In this document: one piece after another, positions 22,538 to 36,600 of the stretch | How the letters are laid out: each line of letters starts with the position of its first letter | Position numbering within the stretch: position 1 is the first letter of the stretch | Origin: Aquatica leii | Taxonomy: Eukaryota > Arthropoda > Insecta > Coleoptera > Lampyridae | Reading direction: 5' to 3' | Assembly: GCA_035610365.1 (NCBI GenBank) | Contig: CM069432.1 | Location: 187,721,027-187,785,026 of the forward strand | DNA length: 64,000 bases | Program-made: the position numbers and the translations under genes | The notes under the pieces: generated by a model | What the model was told of the DNA's origin: nothing | Databases searched by the model: none | Seen by the model: the letters and a program-made list of their open reading frames with translations, nothing else

Positions 22538-22690
22538 TGGATGGCAGCAGGTGTGTTCTGGTGGGTCGCGCAGACGCTCCATCATTGGGATGGATCCAGA
22601 TGTGTCCTGGTGGGCCGCGCAGACGCTCCATCATTAGGATGGCTCCGGATGTGTCCTGGTAGGTCGCGAGGACGCTCCATCGTCAGGAAG
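22538..22690 (+). repeat. 49-bp tandem array next to the Ty3 3' LTR
   Basis: Three units containing GTGTCCTGGTGGGYCGCGCA, period 49 bp (22552, 22601, 22650), ending just before the polypurine-like tract. Confidence 0.85.
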
Positions 22691-22696
22691 GCCGAG

Positions 22697-22881
22697 TGTA
22701 AAAACGATCAAGAATATAAAGCTCGACGGTTTGGTAACATGCATGTGCATATGAGATTTAGGGGCAGTTCGATACCGAACGTTGAGTTGTAAGCTTGTCT
22801 ATATAGCATGAATTTATGTTTTTTTACTCTAATACAGAAGTTCGTATAATTAGTGTTTCATTTGAAAAACAAATTCTAACA
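22697..22881 (+). repeat. 3' LTR of the Ty3 element
   Basis: 185 bp, identical to the 5' LTR except for one T/A difference and one extra T. It is preceded by a short purine-rich stretch (AGGAAGGCCGAG) that may serve as the polypurine tract. Confidence 0.95.
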
Positions 22882-24426
22882 CTATATAGATTTTCAAATG
22901 ATTTTGTAATATTCCTAAAAATATTAAATTAAAGTTACATTCAAAAAAAGCAAAGATCCATAAAAAAGCTTTTCGCGCCAAAGCAATGTACATACCAAAG
23001 ATATGTGATATTAAATGCTGAAATGACATCACACAACGTTGTCATTTTTATGGTCCCATAAGATCGATAATATATACATGGTTTGCAAAGATCGAATGCA
23101 TTTCAATTTTGTATAACACACAAGTGTTTGAAGCGCGCTCTACCTAACAAGTTTGCTAATTAAAATATATGCAGTGTAGTTACGCAACTATCAAAATCAG
23201 GTCAAAGAAAAAAATTATTCTATGATTTATTTTTACTTAAGTCACCTCCTAGAAGTCATTTAAAATGTACATGGTCGAGTACAAATGTGCAATCAACTAA
23301 TTATTCTCGCCACAATAAGTAAATGATTGTTTCAGTATTCAACGTCGTATTGTAGCATGTACAAATTTTACAAAAGCATGAATTAGTAGGACGTAAAATG
23401 TAATTTAATGTTAAATAGTGTTCGTCAATCGATAGCAATCATTTATCTTCTGTAGAAGTAGTAATTAAAAACCGCTGCAGAATTAAAAAAAGAAATTAGG
23501 TTATGCTCGTATGTCACTAACTCTGTTTATCAAAAACGCCATCAGATAGCGTATCGCTTGATGTTATAACAAATACTAGTTTTACAGCATATTTATATAG
23601 AACATCTTTTAAATGTCAGGTTATTAAATGAAAAATAGAATGTATAATGAATGCTCAATAGATATATATATCTGCTGCTTTTGAGATATAGTAATCGATT
23701 TGTTCGCAAGCTGTCAAGCACAGAAGAATTGACTCGTATATAAAATAATTTTTATTCATTGACAAAGTGTAATTAACGAGCCGCTACTGAGTATTTCTAA
23801 TTCAAACTTTCAGCCCGAACAGTAAGTATTTAAAATACGTAAATTTCAAAATTTTAGTAATACAGTCGGATATTAGTGGTTAAAAGAATCTAATTTTTTA
23901 ATCTTATAATGTTCAAAATAAAGCTAAATACATGTACATAAGTACTTACACTTTACGAAATTATTGTTTTTTGGTTGCACTTAACAACTTGAGTTTTGCC
24001 TAAAAAAACTATTATAGATTTATTTTAATTTTCTTAACAGTAAAAAAATGTGTATTTTATTTTGTAACAGTATATACTTTTGTTTTTTGCAAAAATCTAG
24101 TGAAATTTCGTTTTTAATCTAGTGACATACTATTTAAGTTGGTATTTTTTTCCTTTTCCATTAAGATTGTTTGTTTACAAAATAAGTTTGTTTTATAAGG
24201 AACCATTAAGGAACATAGAAGGAATAAGATGTAAATACATAAAATGTAGATGGACGTAACTAAAATTTAGAAATTTAAGTATTATTTTTGGGTTATGAAG
24301 GATATAAACTTAAATGTGTTTATCTGCATTACAACTACAATATGTGCTTACTTATCCGAAATCAGTGGTAAACATTAAGATAGAAGCATGTTATTTTTAT
24401 TGTATACATTTCTGTATTTGTTGCAG
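22882..24426 (+). other. Sequence upstream of the first visible arr exon
   Basis: AT-rich. It should contain, or be downstream of, the signal-peptide exon of arr, which I could not identify. At 23735-23743 there is GTATATAAA and at 23821 a strong donor-like GTAAGT, so 23760-23820 could be a non-coding first exon; this is weak. Confidence 0.35.
23735..23826 (+). promoter_or_regulatory. arr: Possible core promoter and 5' non-coding exon of arr
   Basis: A TATATAAAA-like box at 23736-23744 is followed about 30 bp later by TTCATTGAC and, at 23821, by a consensus donor GTAAGT, 0.6 kb before the first coding exon seen. The segment has no ATG, so it could only be a leader exon. Speculative. Confidence 0.2.
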
Positions 24427-24653
24427 GAGATGCTTTACAAGCAAATGCTCCTTTACTACTTTATTCTACTACAAAAGATATTCGCTTAGCTCGTACAAAT
24501 AACACAAAAATTAAACCTCAGATACTTGTTCGAAACATGACTGATGGTGCAGCTTTAGATTTTAATTATGCCAAAAAACAAATTTGTTGGACCGATCATG
24601 GTCTTGAAAGTATACAATGTGCCAACTATAATGGTATTGAAATTTTCAACAAG
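24427..24653 (+). CDS. arr: arr exon 1 in window (propeller 1 start)
   Basis: Acceptor TTGCAG and donor GTCAGT. Encodes the mature N-terminus ([15 protein letters not shown]) and the first YWTD-type blades. The open frame continues 15 codons upstream through the polypyrimidine tract as a hydrophobic run without a Met. Confidence 0.9.
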
Positions 24654-27600
24654 GTCAGTTCTTTGTTCTAACCATTTCTCTTTATCATACTACATTGGAC
24701 TTTCAGATCAAAATAGTTAGTAGTCAGGATGGTGGTTTATTATCACCAGATGGTCTTGCATGTGACTGGTTCACCAATAAACTATACTGGACGGATAGTG
24801 AAACCAATAGAATTGAAGTTGCTACCAGTTCAGGAGAATATCGTAAAGTATTATTTTGGACTGATATTGATCAACCTCGTGCCATTGCTTTAGTTCCTAT
24901 GAAAGGGTTAGTACTATACATTTCCAGTACATACAAAATTTCTCTTTGAAATATTAATTTGTACACTGAATATATAGGAAAGTCTATACTACTTAACAGC
25001 ATAAACAGTAAAACGAACTTGACAGCATTGCTTGGTTTAATCAAATTATTATGAACCAATTTTTGTTCTGATAAGGTTTCATATGATTTACTAAATTCTG
25101 AACAACTATTTCTAAAATGCATGAAAAAATAAATACTAAGACTAAAGTTTTATGCTGGAATAGAAAAATAGGCCATCTTTAAATGTATCTTTAAACCTAA
25201 TTTTATTTACTTAATACTACTATATAATTAGGTTAGATGTTTATAGAATTATGTTGCCAATTCAATACAGCTATGAGCCTTTTCAAACGACACGTTAAAC
25301 TTATGACTACCGGCATAAGTGTTTTATGGTCTCTGTCACCATCAAAAAAAAGTGTTATAACTAAAAGCATGAAAAACAATTTAGAGTGTGATTGTTTTAA
25401 CGTGTCTAAGCATATATCTATTTTATTATAAAAGATATAAAAACAGTTGATTAAGCATTCAATGCCTAATAATGCTACTTATTTAAAAAAAAAAATTTTT
25501 TAATAGAACGGTTACTTTTTTTTAATATTTGATAAACATTTCTTATTATCATGGCCATTCTAGTCAATACTTTTTTTTAAATTATGATTCTGTATTCTAT
25601 TAAATGTGAATATAAACATCAACAGTATTAGAAAACAAATTAAGAACTATAACAGACAAACATCACATTGTAAGTTAATCACAAGACAAAAATGTTAATT
25701 AAATGATATATTCAGTGTCCTCTAGTCTTAATAAATTTTTGCGTACGTTTTGTAACATGTAGGAAGATATTTGGCTTCAAGCTTGTTATTCGATTTTTGA
25801 GATCGTTAATATTGTCGAGCGCGCTGACAAACCGTTTATTTAAGGTATCTCCAAACAAAACAATCTAAAAGTGAAAGGACCACGTTTTGCTATCCAGTTA
25901 TTTCCAAACATTTGATTTAAAATGTCTTTAACAGTTCTTTGATTGTGTGGAGCCGCTTCGTCTTGCTGAAACCACATATAACGCACAATAGCTACTGGTA
26001 CATCATCTAGCAAGTCATTAAATTCATTTAGAAAAATGTTTCTGTACCTATTACCTGTAAAAATTCCTTCACGAAATCATTCACGAGCCTTACGTTGATA
26101 GAAAATCTAGCTTGACATTTGCCAGTCGTAGTTTTCTAGGATTTCGTCATCCCAGTAGTGGTTGTTATTCTAATTGATTATACCATTTTTGTAAAGCATG
26201 ACTCATCGCTCCAAACTATAGCATTAATTACATGATTGCAATTAATTACACCAATCACAAAATGCTATTGGTCATTGCTACACTAATAAAAATTTTCTTT
26301 TTTTCTATTTTCTTGCGGCGCCGCTTACTATTTCTATGTCAAATTTTATAAAAAAATTATTATTTAATTAAAGTTGTGTTAATTGTTATTATCTGTGTTT
26401 ATTGCTTATTGTTTGGTTTTACGTTTTTTTTGTTTAGTTTAATGTTTTGGACCGATTGGGGTGAAGTGCCGAAAATTGAAAGAGCGGGTATGAACGGCGA
26501 CTCAGCAACTCGAAAAGTAATAATCTCTGAGAATATATTTTGGCCAAACGGATTAACAATCGATTATAATGCTGAATTAATATATTGGATAGATGGCAAA
26601 CTTTTATTTATAGATGTCACTGATTACAACGGTGAACACAGACATACGATTCTTCAAGACGGTTTTCAATACCCGTTCGCGCTCACGCAGTTTCAAAATA
26701 AATTTTATTGGACAGACTGGAAAACTTGGTAAGCACAATACTATAATTCGTAGATTCTTTTTTTATACTCGGAAATTTAGGTCAGTTCACGTTTACGACA
26801 AAAACTCTTCTCAAAACTCCAAAGAATTTATTCATTCAGATTTTGTGCCAATGGACATTCACATTTGGGATTCTCGACGTCAACCATTAACTCAACAGCC
26901 CTGTGAGAATAACAACGGTGGGTGCTCGCACCTATGTTTACTTGCACCGTACCCACCTGGATATTCATGTGCGTGTCCAATAGGAACTAAACTAGTCAAT
27001 AACTTAACATGTACCCAAGGTCCTCAAGAACTATTAATTTTAGCAAGACGTACTGATATATGTATAGTATATTTAGATTCTGCCGATTACACACATAAAA
27101 TTTTACCTCTTAATAACATTAAGTATACAATAGCTGTAGACTATGATCCGGTGGATGGATTTATTTATTGGACTGACGATAATGTCAAGAAAATCAGGAA
27201 AGCACATTTGAACGGTACGGAACAAAGTGATATTATAGTAACAGAAATTTTCCATCCTGATGGAATAGCAATTGACTGGGTCGCACGAAATATATACTGG
27301 ACTGATACGGGTACGGATCGTATAGAAGTAGCACGATTAGACGGTAAACATCGGAATGTGGTTATTTTTGATGGACTTGCGGAGCCCAGAGCAATTGCCG
27401 TTGCGCCACAACTTGGTTGGTTATTTTGGTCAGATTGGTATGAGAAAAATCCTAAAATTGAAAGATCAAATTTAGATGGTTCGGAACGGAAAGTTATAAT
27501 ATCGACTAAATTAGGGTGGCCAAATGGGGTAACTTTAGATTTTGAAAATCTCAAAGTTTATTGGTGTGACGCTAAAACCGACTTAATCGAATACGCTAAT

Positions 27601-30600
27601 ATGGACGGTACTGACCGTCGCGAATTAGTTAACGAAAACGTTCCACATGTATTCGGGTTTTCTTTAATGGGAGATTACTTGTACTGGACGGATTGGCAAC
27701 GAAGAGCTATAGATAGGGCTCATAAAGTGTCTGGCGGAAATAGGGAAATTATTATTGACCAAATGGCCAATGTTATGGGATTAAAAGCAGTGCGTTTAGG
27801 AGAAGTACGGGGTTCAAACGTTTGCGGAAATGACAATGGGGGTTGTTCACATATTTGTTTGTACAGACACAATCAAACATTTGTTTGTGCTTGTCAGATG
27901 AATTATGAGCTGGCTAGTGACAATCGTACTTGTGTCTTACCTGAGGCATTTCTTATGTTTTCCCGAAAATCTAATTTAGGCCGCCTTAGCATAGAAAACA
28001 ACAGTAAAGAAATGATTATACCAATAGCAGGCATTAAACACGCTACGTAAGTTGTGTTTCTAATTTTGTAGTTATGTGTGTTAATATCTGAAATTATAGG
28101 TCTATAGATTTTGATCTGGAAAATAATCGAGTCTATTGGTGTGATAATAAACTCCGAATCGTTATGAGTTCTTTCGTTAATGGTTCAGACCCCGTGCGCG
28201 TTATTGAATTAGGTTTATCATCCCCAGAGGGAGTTGCAGTTGATTGGATTGCTAAAAATATGTATTGGTCTGATTCTGGTACGCATCGCATTGAAGTTTC
28301 AAGGCTAGATGGTTCAAGTAGACGAACACTGATATGGAGAGACATCGATGAACCTCACAGTATAGCTTTACATCCTGAGGAAGGGTAATTATTTTTTCAG
28401 TTGTTTTAATGATATTGCTATATTCTGGAATAATTTTGATTTAAACATTTAAACATTACATTTTTCGAAAACTAACGAGAAAAGTTGACTTACGTGACAG
28501 CTAACACGAAAAATTATTTTTTTTTACTAAAGTCCTCGCAATTTAACTTTCGATGCACGTCATTAATGACGTAAAATTCATACCACCCTATTTATAGCAA
28601 AAATTAAATAAATACCGAATTGTCTTATGGAATTTTTTTTATCACGTTGTTGGTGTGCTTACTACAGTTGCAGCGTTGTTGACATCTGTCAAATTAAATT
28701 TGTGTTTTTTATGTCAAAGTGCTCATTGTTTTTTATAATTATTTTTGATACAAAACTGTACTATTTTGAGCTTGAACGAGATAATGGTGGTTCATTGATA
28801 TCAGTAAATGCTGTGCGAGAAGTACCCTTTTACTTAATATTTAAATTGTGGTAATACATACATATATTCTACAGTTATTTCTGTATGTACTACAACGGTT
28901 GCTAACAACGAGGTTCTTAGATTTCTTCAAAACGTAAGCGTAGTACAACTGTTACGAATGTAGAAACATTTAATGAAAACGTAATACGCAATGTAATATT
29001 AAGAATGTACGAAAACAGTAAGTTTACATGATAATACCGACAACATGGTTGAATAACTACGTCACTGACGTTAATGACGTGCATCGAAAGTAAAATTGCG
29101 AGGACTATAGATGTAATAGTAATTTACGTAACAACTAACAACCGTCGAAAGTAAAGCATAACATAATGAACGTTATTGCTACGCGAGGCCGCAGGTCGTT
29201 TCTATTATTTAAAAATTTCAAACCGTTATGATTAACATTAATACCTACTTGCGGCAACTAATTCTCGCTACAAACAACACTGTAATTTTAAAAACTTAGA
29301 TATACATAATTTAATAGCAGACTTCTTTTTAAATCGGAGAGAGAGGAAAGTTCTACCCTAGCTCTATTTCATTTTAACGGCATTGCAACATCAGCACCTT
29401 CAATTACCCTAAACTAACTAGAATTTTTGTAAATGTCCCTAAATAAATGTCATTCTTGACAACAAAACCTTCAACAAAACAAAACAATAACCTAACTTTT
29501 AATTGTTTTACTTTTGAAAAACACTCGAGGCCTGAAAAAAAAACCAAAACAAACTTGAATAAACACAAAAGCAGGGGCCACGTTATGGGTCACATGTACA
29601 AAGTTGTTATAACTTCCGATTATGACTATAACTAGTGATGGACACAATTGAATGTTTAAATGATTAAATTATCATTGAATAAATTAAATGTATTTCATAA
29701 TCATATACAATATGTATATAATACACTCTGAACTATATAATTAAGCATAACTGAAATAATATACAACAAATTCTTAACTCGGTTAGTAGCAATAATTAAA
29801 ATGAAATAACTATCACTAGAATTATCATTAAAATAACAACTATAAAAAATCCATCTCCGAACAATATTAACTGTTCAGATTCATTACGTATTATAAGTTT
29901 GCATCGAAAACATAATCGAATTCTTTAATCGAGTGAAATACCAAATTGTTTCGAACATATCTTATTCAATGTTGGTGTAATAAAAACAAAAATGATCAAC
30001 AGACTTCAATTATTCTAATGAATAGTCAAACCATTTATTAAGAATTCAAATAATAGTAATGATATAAACTATGTAGATAATTTCCATTGGAATTATCCAA
30101 CTATTTTAATTTAGAAGTTAGGTTATTGTCCTTGACTTTTTGCAAAGCAGGTACACCACTCCCAACGTTTATTTAGGAACATGTTTGGGAACATGTAAAA
30201 AATTCTAGTTGTTTTAGGAATATTGTAGATGTTAACGTGGCAGTGCCGGTAAAATGAAATAGAGCTAGGGTAGAACTTTCCTCTCTCTCCGATTTAAAAA
30301 GAAGTCTGCTATTATACAAGTTTAATTATAGTATAAAATTTGGTTGACTGTGGACACACAAAACAAAAGTCACGATTTTGGCAGGAAACAAATATAATCG
30401 TCCCAGTTTATTGTTGACAGTAAATGTTTTATTAAGTAGACGGACAAACGATACTTTTTGGCACATACATAAATAGGGTCCAATCGATTTATCTTAACCT
30501 CTACAGTACGAGGTAGCTTTATTTTCCATTAATTTTGGGGCACCCGGTATACTAAAGCTTAAAAATATTGACTGTTTGGCAAGACAATGTCGTCGTCTGG

Positions 30601-33600
30601 TCGAAGGCTTCATCATTTCTTAGCTGCTTAATTGGTCAAAATTTGAATCAAAGGATCTATAATGTCACTATTATCATTGTATATGAATGTTATAGTAAGC
30701 ATCGCCGGATTTACCAACAAGCAAAACAAGCAACTGCTTGAGGCCCCCACGCTCAGGGGCCCCGCGCAGCCATAGCTTCACGACTAAAAGAATAAACGTA
30801 AAACTAAATGTAACTAAAAGAATTGCAAAGCAATGGTTACTTAGAAAAGAGTAGCAGCGCCACGGTGGCGCATATATTTAAGTTTGATGATATCAAGCAG
30901 TACTGGGGAACGATCGTTCAGTAAACTGAAGCGAATAAAGAATTATTTGCGAATGACCATGTCCCAGAAAATGTTAGTTGACTTGAGTATTATGAGTATG
31001 AAACATGATAAGCTGCGACATCTTCAGTTCCAAGTGATCATCGACCAATTGTCTGCAGAAAAGAGCAGAAAAAAAATTATCTGATTTGTGATCTAATTCA
31101 TACCACAAGTACTGTTTTATTTATTTCAAGTTGTTCAAACTGTTGAAGGTGTTCAAATGCACAAGATGTTAAAATAGATAGTTTCTTTAAATTTATGTCC
31201 AAGGTCATTTTAGAGGGGCCCCATCACGATGTTGTGCTTGTGGCCCCGCAATATGTTAATCCGGCACTGATAGTAAGACACTGTAATAGCATTTTTCAAC
31301 TCCCAATTACGTGATTATTTTAGACGCCGATAGATATCGCTTATATGAACTTTCTTTAAAATTAATTATAGACACGAACCTAAATATGAATTAATACGCG
31401 ACATACGTTTCTAATAGTTTGTTTACATGTTATGGATAACTTGGTATATATATACAGGTAATACCGATCCACAACAACAAAAAAATTTATACCCGTGGAA
31501 TCAAACTTATATTAATAAATAACAAAATACAACAAACACAAATAACATTAACAGTGATATATGAATTACTTAAAGTTTATAGTTTACTCGACGAACACGA
31601 ATGAGAGCGAGTTCACCTCTTCTATCGCTTATATTGTAATTTTCGTATGCACTTCTGCCAACTGTAGTTTTGCGTTTTTATAAAGTTACTAACTGTATTT
31701 TCGTAGCCACCACAACACTCCCCTTCCAGAGAGCAACCTACTGGAAAGGAACGATTCTCCTTTGTTGGCTGGTAGTTAATAATGGTTCAAGGATACTGTT
31801 TCTTCCCAACTGTTGTGCATACGAATGTTCTTCAGTTACTTGCATCGCAGGTGGCAAACGCTGGTTTTAATATATCGATAGCAATGCGTTCTTCCTTGTC
31901 TTTTAATTTGAGTACGAAGTATTTTTCATGTTTTCTCATTACTTTGTAGGGACCTTCGTATGGTGAAGTTAATGGAGGTCAAGTACGATCTGTGCGGATA
32001 AAAACATGACTCGAGTTATTCAGGTCTGGATGCATAAATATTTTCAGTTTTGCCTGACGAACACGAATGAGAGCGAGTTCACCTCTTCTATCGCTTATAT
32101 TGGAATTTTCATATGCACTTCTGCCAACTGTAGTTTTGCGTTTCTATAAAGTTACTAACTGTATTTTCGTAACTACCACAATGTTACTGACATAACCTCA
32201 ATAATTTAAATATTTTGTTGTAAAGTACCTGCTTTTAGGTGGCAGTTTTTACATTAATTTTTTTATCATATTTTTGTTTTTAGTAAAACACCGAAAGGAG
32301 CTAAATTTGGATTATTACGGTTTACTACCTATATTGAGAAAAATTCTTCATATCTATTAGAATTACTTAGTAACAGTTCAAAAGTATTGAAATTCAAAAG
32401 TTGAAACAAGTTAAAATTATTACGCATATTCCAGCACTTAACTAAAAGCATTATGACAAATCTTTAACCTAACAAGATAATACACTGGCTTCTTATGGTA
32501 AAACAACTTGGAACAAAACACAAAACGGGGTGATTAGCACATCAGCATTCAGGGTTAATTTCAACACGATATAATTTGCTTTGATAATTTCATATATTTT
32601 AATTATGTTCTGATTTTTGGTATAGTTTCTAACGTTAATGTATGTACGAGCATTGCATGAGATAAAACCAATCGATTATTTACATTTACAATGAAACTTA
32701 TGTTATTAATCACATTAAATATAAATGATTGACAAATTTGGTAAAACATTTAATTTAGAATTTTTGGTAATTATTGAAATTGTTGCATATAAAGATAATA
32801 GTGTGAAGGAAAAATTATGTAATTTCATCAGTTACTCGGACAACCACAATGAGTTCATATTTCCTTTATCGAGTATAAACAACTGTTTATTATTGCCTAA
32901 TACGTACAAGCATTAACAAATAATTCTTATATCCCCATTAAGTGCTCAAAATATTATTTTTAAATGTATATTAAAAACTTAAAATGTCGACAAAAAGCAC
33001 TTTGTACTCTTATTCTTACTGCATTTGGCATCCAATATTATTTTAACATCTGATCCGACACTTTTCTTTTGTAATCAACTCAAGTCTGTGGATAACAACA
33101 TATAATAATTGTTACATTTCTAAGGTTGTTTTACGTACCATCTTTTTGTCCCTTACTGCTGACGTTTGAAAAAATCAAATTCATGGTTCCTTATTAATTT
33201 TACTACATGGAAATGTTCTGTACATTTAAATCTTCTGGAAGATTCAACATTCTGGAAAATGATCCAAAAACTCTGTAGTAAAGTATACTTCATTTTTCAC
33301 AGAGATGATGATCTGTAATAAAATATTTTGATACACTATTTAGATACATTTCCTAATTTACGCAAAATCAACGTTTGAAAAATTCAAATAGCAAAATAGC
33401 TGTCCTCAAAGACTTTGAATTTAAAACTGAATAATCATTCTAAATCGCTTTAAGAAGCTTAATCGTGGCCAATTAAAATGCATCGTGAACTTGTAATTAT
33501 GATCTTTACAAATACCTTTTAATTGCACAGTGAGGTTTATTTAGAAATGATCATAGGATTACAAAGAGAAGATATAATGTTTGACATTCTATGTAAAACA

Positions 33601-36600
33601 GTGCTTCTACAATTTGTAACTTTGTAGGATACATATGAAGCTTGGTAAATGGAATAATATAATATATTTCCAAGTTTTTTCTATTTTCACGTATAAAATA
33701 ATTTTCTGTTCTTTATGCTTACTTTTGTTGCCTGTATATGTGTTATTGTTAATCTTTGTTCATTCTAGGCAAAAAATGTTATATTGACCCGGCAGTGAGT
33801 GTGTGGAAAAAGTCCCTTAGGTTTCTGTCTAGTTAAAATGTTTGCACTTACTGATGTTTTAATATAGCAATCTTTGCTTGGCATTTACGTTTACTACTTC
33901 TTATATCTTTACTAATTCGTTTGCATTCGGAGAGTATCTTTGCTTTTAATAATACGTCCAATAAAATTTTTAAATGTTCGGCACATAAAGATTTCTAAAA
34001 TACGTTATACAAAAATGGGTTTACTGTTTCTACAGTTGTAAGTATTCTACTTATTAATTGCTTTTTAATTTCTTTTTAAAAGTATAATTCCGGTAACCAT
34101 TTTTGAAATACATTTAATGCTATATTGCAAATCTCCTTACAGTTATCTGTAGGAGCAGATAAACTTGAAACAGTTCCGCATGTGTTTTCATATGAACGAT
34201 ACACCAAAAGAGTCTACCTCATATCAGAAGTTTTCTCTACTCATTTCATATAAATCTGTTTTTTTTCGTCAAAACATTTAATTGTGTTGTTATTCATATT
34301 TATATTTGCGTTCGGATCATTATCTTTGATTCGAGTAATTATAGAGCCGACAAAATTAAAAACAATGTTATCGTCCGCTTCACAATTAGCACTAGATGAA
34401 GGTGGTAACATACTATTAATAGAAACTTGCTTAAATGTTAATCTGAACATTTTTGCAGAAGGGTTTCTACAATAACCTCCCTTTTGTCGTATAACTGAAA
34501 AGAAATTTTCAATTACGTCGTGGTTTAATATCGTTGTCATTAAAAAATTCTTTCCATTTTATTTTTCTTGTTCATAAAGTAAAATAACTGCATTAAATAT
34601 TTTTGAACAAATCCATCAAAATATGGGGGTCGAGTTAGTTTTCCATCAAAGGATAATTTTTTTCATTTTGAAAAACATCTTTACTTTTTTCAAGACTTTC
34701 TTCAGATAAAACACAGAAATATGGATTTTTATAAAATCGTATGCGACTATTTAAACAATCAAACAATTTGTCCATTTCATTCACAAAATTTGCCGTTTCC
34801 TTTGCCGTAGGTGTTTCTAAAGCTCCAGTTTTAATTGCAGTTGCATACACTAAAAACATGAGCAGCTAGTTTAACAGATAACTCTTCAAACGCATTTGGG
34901 TTCATATTCGCTTTTTTCATTTTCACTAACGCTCTACCTTTTTCAGATCGGTTATCAATTTCGTAAGTTTGTTGGATATCGGCAAATTTAAAGGTTTTAT
35001 TGTCCACAATGAAATCTCCGTTCAATAAATTATTTCGAATACTCTTAAGCAAATGTGGAGCATCATAAAAAACAAAATATTTACACTCGTCTACCACGAT
35101 ATACGGATTCTCAAAAGTTACTCCTAATCGTGTCAACGCATTGCGGTTATTGGATCCTTGATCACAAACTATTCCTTTAACATCTAAACCAATACTTTTT
35201 GATTCCTTTAAAATCATAATTAGTAGTTGTTGCAGTATATCTCCAAAAGTTGAATTTGCAGATATGAAATAGGCTAAAGGCATTTTCCATTTAGAGTATA
35301 ATCCACGAATCATAAATCGAGAGTGCCTCTGTTCCAAATTTGTTCGATCGTCCTAGAAAACCGAGATCTTGAAATCCTATTTCACCTAATGCTTTATAAA
35401 TACTCGAAGCATTTTTTTATTAGAAATTTCGTCAAAACTAATAATGATAAGTTGTTTCATCAGTTTCCATACATTCAACTTTACGTTTTAACTCGTTAAA
35501 TAATTTATTATTTATTCCGGGAAAAAAAAGATCCGATCCAAGTTTTTGTTGTAAACAATGATGGTAAAAATAGATTAAGTTTTTTGAAAATTTATAAGCA
35601 CTTGGTGCTCAATGATATAGACCCCGAGACAATATTTTTTCATATTTTTGCTATTTTTTTTGTTTCCTCGGAATAACTGCATATTCGGAAAACTGTTATG
35701 TTGACGAGAGTTAAATATTACTTTTGCAAGAACATTTTTTAAAGTTGAAGCGTTTTTTAAATCGTAATATTTTCTTTTCAATTTTAAATAATTATTCTTT
35801 GTATATTTAAGTTCCTTTTTAATACCCTCCAATTGTTATTTAAGTTTTACAAAAAGCTTAGGGCTATTTCGTTTACGTTTTTTGTTTTGAAAATCCGTCG
35901 GCTTCAAAATCTGAAAATAACGTGTTATTTGCAATTGATAAACCAGTTTGACATTTTTCTGGTGTCAGGAAGCAAACATTCTGCGGTATTTCTAATTTTT
36001 TTTCTGGCGTCGTTTGCTCGGAAAATTGTGTTGAGCATTGAGACCCATAATTCTTAGTTGGTGTAATTACATGAAAATATTCTATAGGTTTTGAGTTCAT
36101 ATTAGAATTATAATATTCTGGGAAAGCGTCTACTTTTAAATGACTTGTAACTAGTATGCCTCTTTTATAAAACGATTTTCGGAAACACATATGACATATC
36201 TATTTACTATTATATTCTTTTAAAATTGTTATTTCAGTCTTAAGGTGATTTTGCATTTCTTAATTAAATCGTATTTCGTTTATGTGCGTGAGACGTGTAG
36301 TCAAATACGTACAAAAGTTTGTGCGATACCGAAGACAAATGTTCGGCTAAAGCCTTGTTAGACAAAATTTTAAGTATCGACTTCCATGAAAAAACGTACT
36401 GATTTTTAGGTAAATGTACTTTTTATTTACACTAACTTCGAATGTTGACTTCGAACAAAACGAATTTTAAAACTGCTTAAACTAATGATGTTTATTCGTG
36501 GGAGACACTAAGATTTTACAAACAATTCGATTTTTATATATTTTTATTTTTGCGTATGAACGGATAGCAGCAACCTGAGCTTTAGCCAATGAAAACTTTG

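Larger units (their letters stand above)
17023..22881 (+). mobile_element. Ty3/gypsy LTR retrotransposon, defective
   Basis: The complete element has LTRs at 17023-17206 and 22697-22881, a primer binding site, gag, pol with domain order protease, reverse transcriptase, RNase H, integrase, then a 1 kb non-coding tail with two tandem arrays. Protease-RT-RH-IN order and the integrase after RNase H place it in Ty3/gypsy (Metaviridae). No env frame is present. The two LTRs differ by one substitution and one T in a homopolymer, so insertion is recent. The coding part nevertheless has a frameshift in gag, a hAT MITE, an in-frame stop after the protease and a short pol deletion. The four bases flanking each end are CTAG and CTAT, so no exact target duplication is seen. 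Confidence 0.95.

Noticed and set aside
21941-22690. CRISPR-like array
   Set aside because: The units are contiguous degenerate tandem repeats inside a eukaryotic retrotransposon, with no spacer-repeat alternation.
22541-22792. Open frame over the 49-bp array and LTR
   Set aside because: Runs from tandem repeat into the LTR; not a plausible protein.
17019-22885. Target duplication for the Ty3 element
   Set aside because: CTAG and CTAT differ at one of four bases and longer flanks do not match; not counted as a duplication.
27165-27554. Antisense open frame of 129 codons over arr
   Set aside because: Shadow of a long coding exon with strong arr homology on the + strand; the antisense product resembles nothing.
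34241-36190. A functional THAP9-like host gene
   Set aside because: The frames are broken in several places and no splice sites link them; it reads as an inactive transposon.
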